The notes beneath the pieces are model-generated. The model was not told the DNA's origin, ran no database searches, and worked only from the letters and a program-made list of their open reading frames with translations. Positions 58,024 to 59,423 of a DNA stretch of 59,423 nt are shown here, piece after piece (the first letter of the stretch is position 1; each line of letters opens with the position of its first letter). The translations under genes and the position numbers were made by a program. This DNA comes from Bacillota bacterium. Lineage in GTDB: Bacteria; Bacillota; Clostridia; Oscillospirales; Acutalibacteraceae. The DNA lies in assembly GCA_023412715.1 (NCBI GenBank), contig JAEZCC010000019.1:1-59423 (forward strand), written 5' to 3'.

Positions 58024-59280
58024 TTAGCCTTTTTCAGAGACGTCTTTTTTTAATTGAAAGTGCGATATCAGGCTGCGCAGTGTTTCGGCCTGCGCCGACA
58101 GTTCTTCGCTGGAAGCGGCGCTTTCTTCCGCCGTGGCCGAATTCGTCTGTATCACTTCTGAAACCTGGTCGATATCTGTGTGGATCTGCCCGATGTCGTC
58201 GGTCTGGATTTTCGCGGCGGCGGCAATTTCCTGAACGGATACGGACGCCGCGGAAGCCTTTTGGGAGATCTGCTCCAAATCCTTTTCCATGCCGGTGACC
58301 ATTTTGTCGCCGTTTTCGATCGCGGTAAGCGTATTTTCAATTAAAGAGGTCGTTTCTTTCGCCGCAACCGCGCTCTTGCCCGCAAGGTCCCGTATCTCGT
58401 CGGCCACCACCGCAAAGCCTCTTCCGGCTTCGCCGGCCCTTGCCGCTTCTATTTCTGCATTCAGGGAAAGGATGTTGGTCTGAAAGGCAATGTCCGTGAT
58501 GGTCTTGCTGATTTTCTGAATTCTGCCGGAAGTATCCGTGATTTCGTTCATTGCGCCGACCAGCTTTTTCATCTGTTCGTCGCCCTGCCGGATATCGTCG
58601 ATGATCTCCTTCATATCGATGTTGGCCTGCTGGGCATTTTCCATGCTCTGCCTGACTTTTTCCGCTATCTCGCTGACAGATTTGGCCAGTCCCTGCACCG
58701 AGCCGGCCTGTTCGGTGGTACACTGGGCGAGAGACTGCGCTCCGGCCGAGATCTGCTCGGACCCCGCAGCGACCTGCTGGGAAGAGAGGCTGATCTGGGA
58801 AAGCGCATCATTCAGGGAAGCGGCGATCCGCTCAACGGACTGCCGGATTGGGACAAAATCGTTTCGGTATTCCAGGCCCGCCGTGACCGTCATGTCTCCC
58901 TCCGATATGCGGTCCAGGGTCTGCGCGGTGCTGGAAATATAATCCCGGAGATTGACGACCAGAGTGCGGATGCTTTCCGCAAGCAGGCCGATTTCGTCTT
59001 TCGAGGTACAGAGGCCCTCGGCATCCAGCCTGCCGTCCGCCAGCCGTTTCGTCGTGTCGTCCATCTTTTGCAGAGGTCCGGCGACGGTGCGGATCATGGA
59101 AAGGCAGAGGACGGCCGTGACTGCGGCGGCAAGGACTGCGCAGAGGATCAAAACGGCGAGGGACGGGGACGAAGACGCCCCCGGGATGAAAAGGAAAACA
59201 ACCAGAAGCAGGGCTGCATAAATAACCAGAACGATGCTGAAAACCAGAATGAATTTTTTCTTGATCGATAGATTTTTCAT
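58024..59280 (-). CDS. Methyl-accepting chemotaxis protein without a sensor domain
   Basis: 418 residues. Two membrane helices (about 9-31 and 39-62) are joined by only a few residues, so there is no extracytoplasmic ligand domain. A HAMP-like segment (about 62-115), a second HAMP-like linker, and a long signalling coiled coil with the MCP hairpin tip NILSLNAEIEAARAG and GEAGRGFAVVADEIR follow. It should couple to CheA/CheW and may sense membrane state or internal signals. Convergent with nothing; the nitrogenase-like operon promoter begins just past its stop. Confidence 0.9.
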   Translation of the reverse strand: MKNLSIKKKFILVFSIVLVIYAALLLVVFLFIPGASSSPSLAVLILCAVLAAAVTAVLCLSMIRTVAGPLQKMDDTTKRLADGRLDAEGLCTSKDEIGLLAESIRTLVVNLRDYISSTAQTLDRISEGDMTVTAGLEYRNDFVPIRQSVERIAASLNDALSQISLSSQQVAAGSEQISAGAQSLAQCTTEQAGSVQGLAKSVSEIAEKVRQSMENAQQANIDMKEIIDDIRQGDEQMKKLVGAMNEITDTSGRIQKISKTITDIAFQTNILSLNAEIEAARAGEAGRGFAVVADEIRDLAGKSAVAAKETTSLIENTLTAIENGDKMVTGMEKDLEQISQKASAASVSVQEIAAAAKIQTDDIGQIHTDIDQVSEVIQTNSATAEESAASSEELSAQAETLRSLISHFQLKKDVSEKG

Positions 59281-59385
59281 ATTTTCCCTCCGTTACAATT
59301 TTTGATGATATGCCAAAGCCTTCCTCTTCCTGATCCGCTTATTGATATAAAAGTCGGCCGCCCGGCCGCAGACACCGACATGGCC

Positions 59386-59423
59386 GTTCCATAGCGCCGG
59401 AAATATTTCCGGCGCTATGGAAC
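59386..59423. repeat. 38-bp perfect palindrome at the window end
   Basis: GTTCCATAGCGCCGGAAAT is exactly mirrored by its reverse complement up to the last base of the window. It may be a terminator stem or a fold-back at an assembly end. Between 59281 and 59385 I see no gene. Confidence 0.7.

Noticed and set aside
1..59423. CRISPR arrays and rRNA genes
   Set aside because: No regularly spaced short repeats with unique spacers and no rRNA signature sequences were seen.

Overview
The window looks like a chromosomal contig from an anaerobic, fairly high-GC member of the Clostridia, perhaps Oscillospiraceae/Ruminococcaceae-like. The grounds are typical clostridial ribosome-binding sites, frequent TTG/GTG starts, serine-rich lipoprotein linkers and gene families common in that group. 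The species cannot be fixed from sequence alone. The first ~130 bases read as a fragment of a 2-oxoacid dehydrogenase E2 gene from a very GC-rich organism, joined through a C/G homopolymer. The last 38 bases are a perfect palindrome. Both ends therefore look like assembly boundaries.

Layout: 0.2-3.5 kb holds livHMGF for branched-chain amino acid uptake. 3.6-7.2 kb has a metallo-hydrolase and a P-type cation ATPase behind a yybP-ykoY (Mn2+) riboswitch. 7.2-9.7 kb has a CymR-like Rrf2 regulator divergent from cysK, then tcdA. 9.7-20.7 kb is housekeeping: a VOC protein, sbcDC, a Crp/Fnr regulator, a MATE exporter, an MltG-like protein, an RlmI-like methyltransferase, a secreted protein and cspA. 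20.8-29.1 kb is a divergent pair of large secreted enzymes, a double-GH18 chitinase and a GH81 beta-1,3-glucanase, that share nearly identical binding-domain DNA. Together they could attack fungal cell walls.

tRNA-Thr and tRNA-Tyr are followed by a degraded mobile region (29.6-36.4 kb). It holds two frameshifted recombinase genes, a KilA-N protein, a metallophosphoesterase relic, and an AT-rich cargo: an NdpA-like nucleoid-associated protein, a membrane protein of unknown family and a VbhA-like antitoxin. Next is a ROK-controlled sugar operon (36.7-45.1 kb): ribose-type ABC transporter, FGGY kinase, nucleoside hydrolase and D-allulose 3-epimerase. gdhA, a P1 peptidase and split coaC/coaB follow.

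The most striking part is 49.4-58.0 kb on the minus strand. A sigma70-type promoter with a 23-bp palindromic operator starts a long leader containing a short reading frame with Met-Cys-Met-Cys-Cys-Met-Arg-Met, then a strong terminator, then a YezD (DUF2292) gene. Behind these lies a nitrogenase-like set in the order B-H-X-D-K-X, then metN-metI-metQ. P-cluster cysteines, the H-protein Fe-S cysteines and the cofactor cysteine are kept, while nifE/nifN are absent and the D subunit has no histidine at the place of the FeMo-co ligand. With methionine transport, YezD and a Met/Cys leader peptide, this points to a sulfur-scavenging nitrogenase-like reductase of the methylthio-alkane reductase (Mar) type rather than to N2 fixation. 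That assignment is inference. A methyl-accepting chemotaxis protein closes the window.
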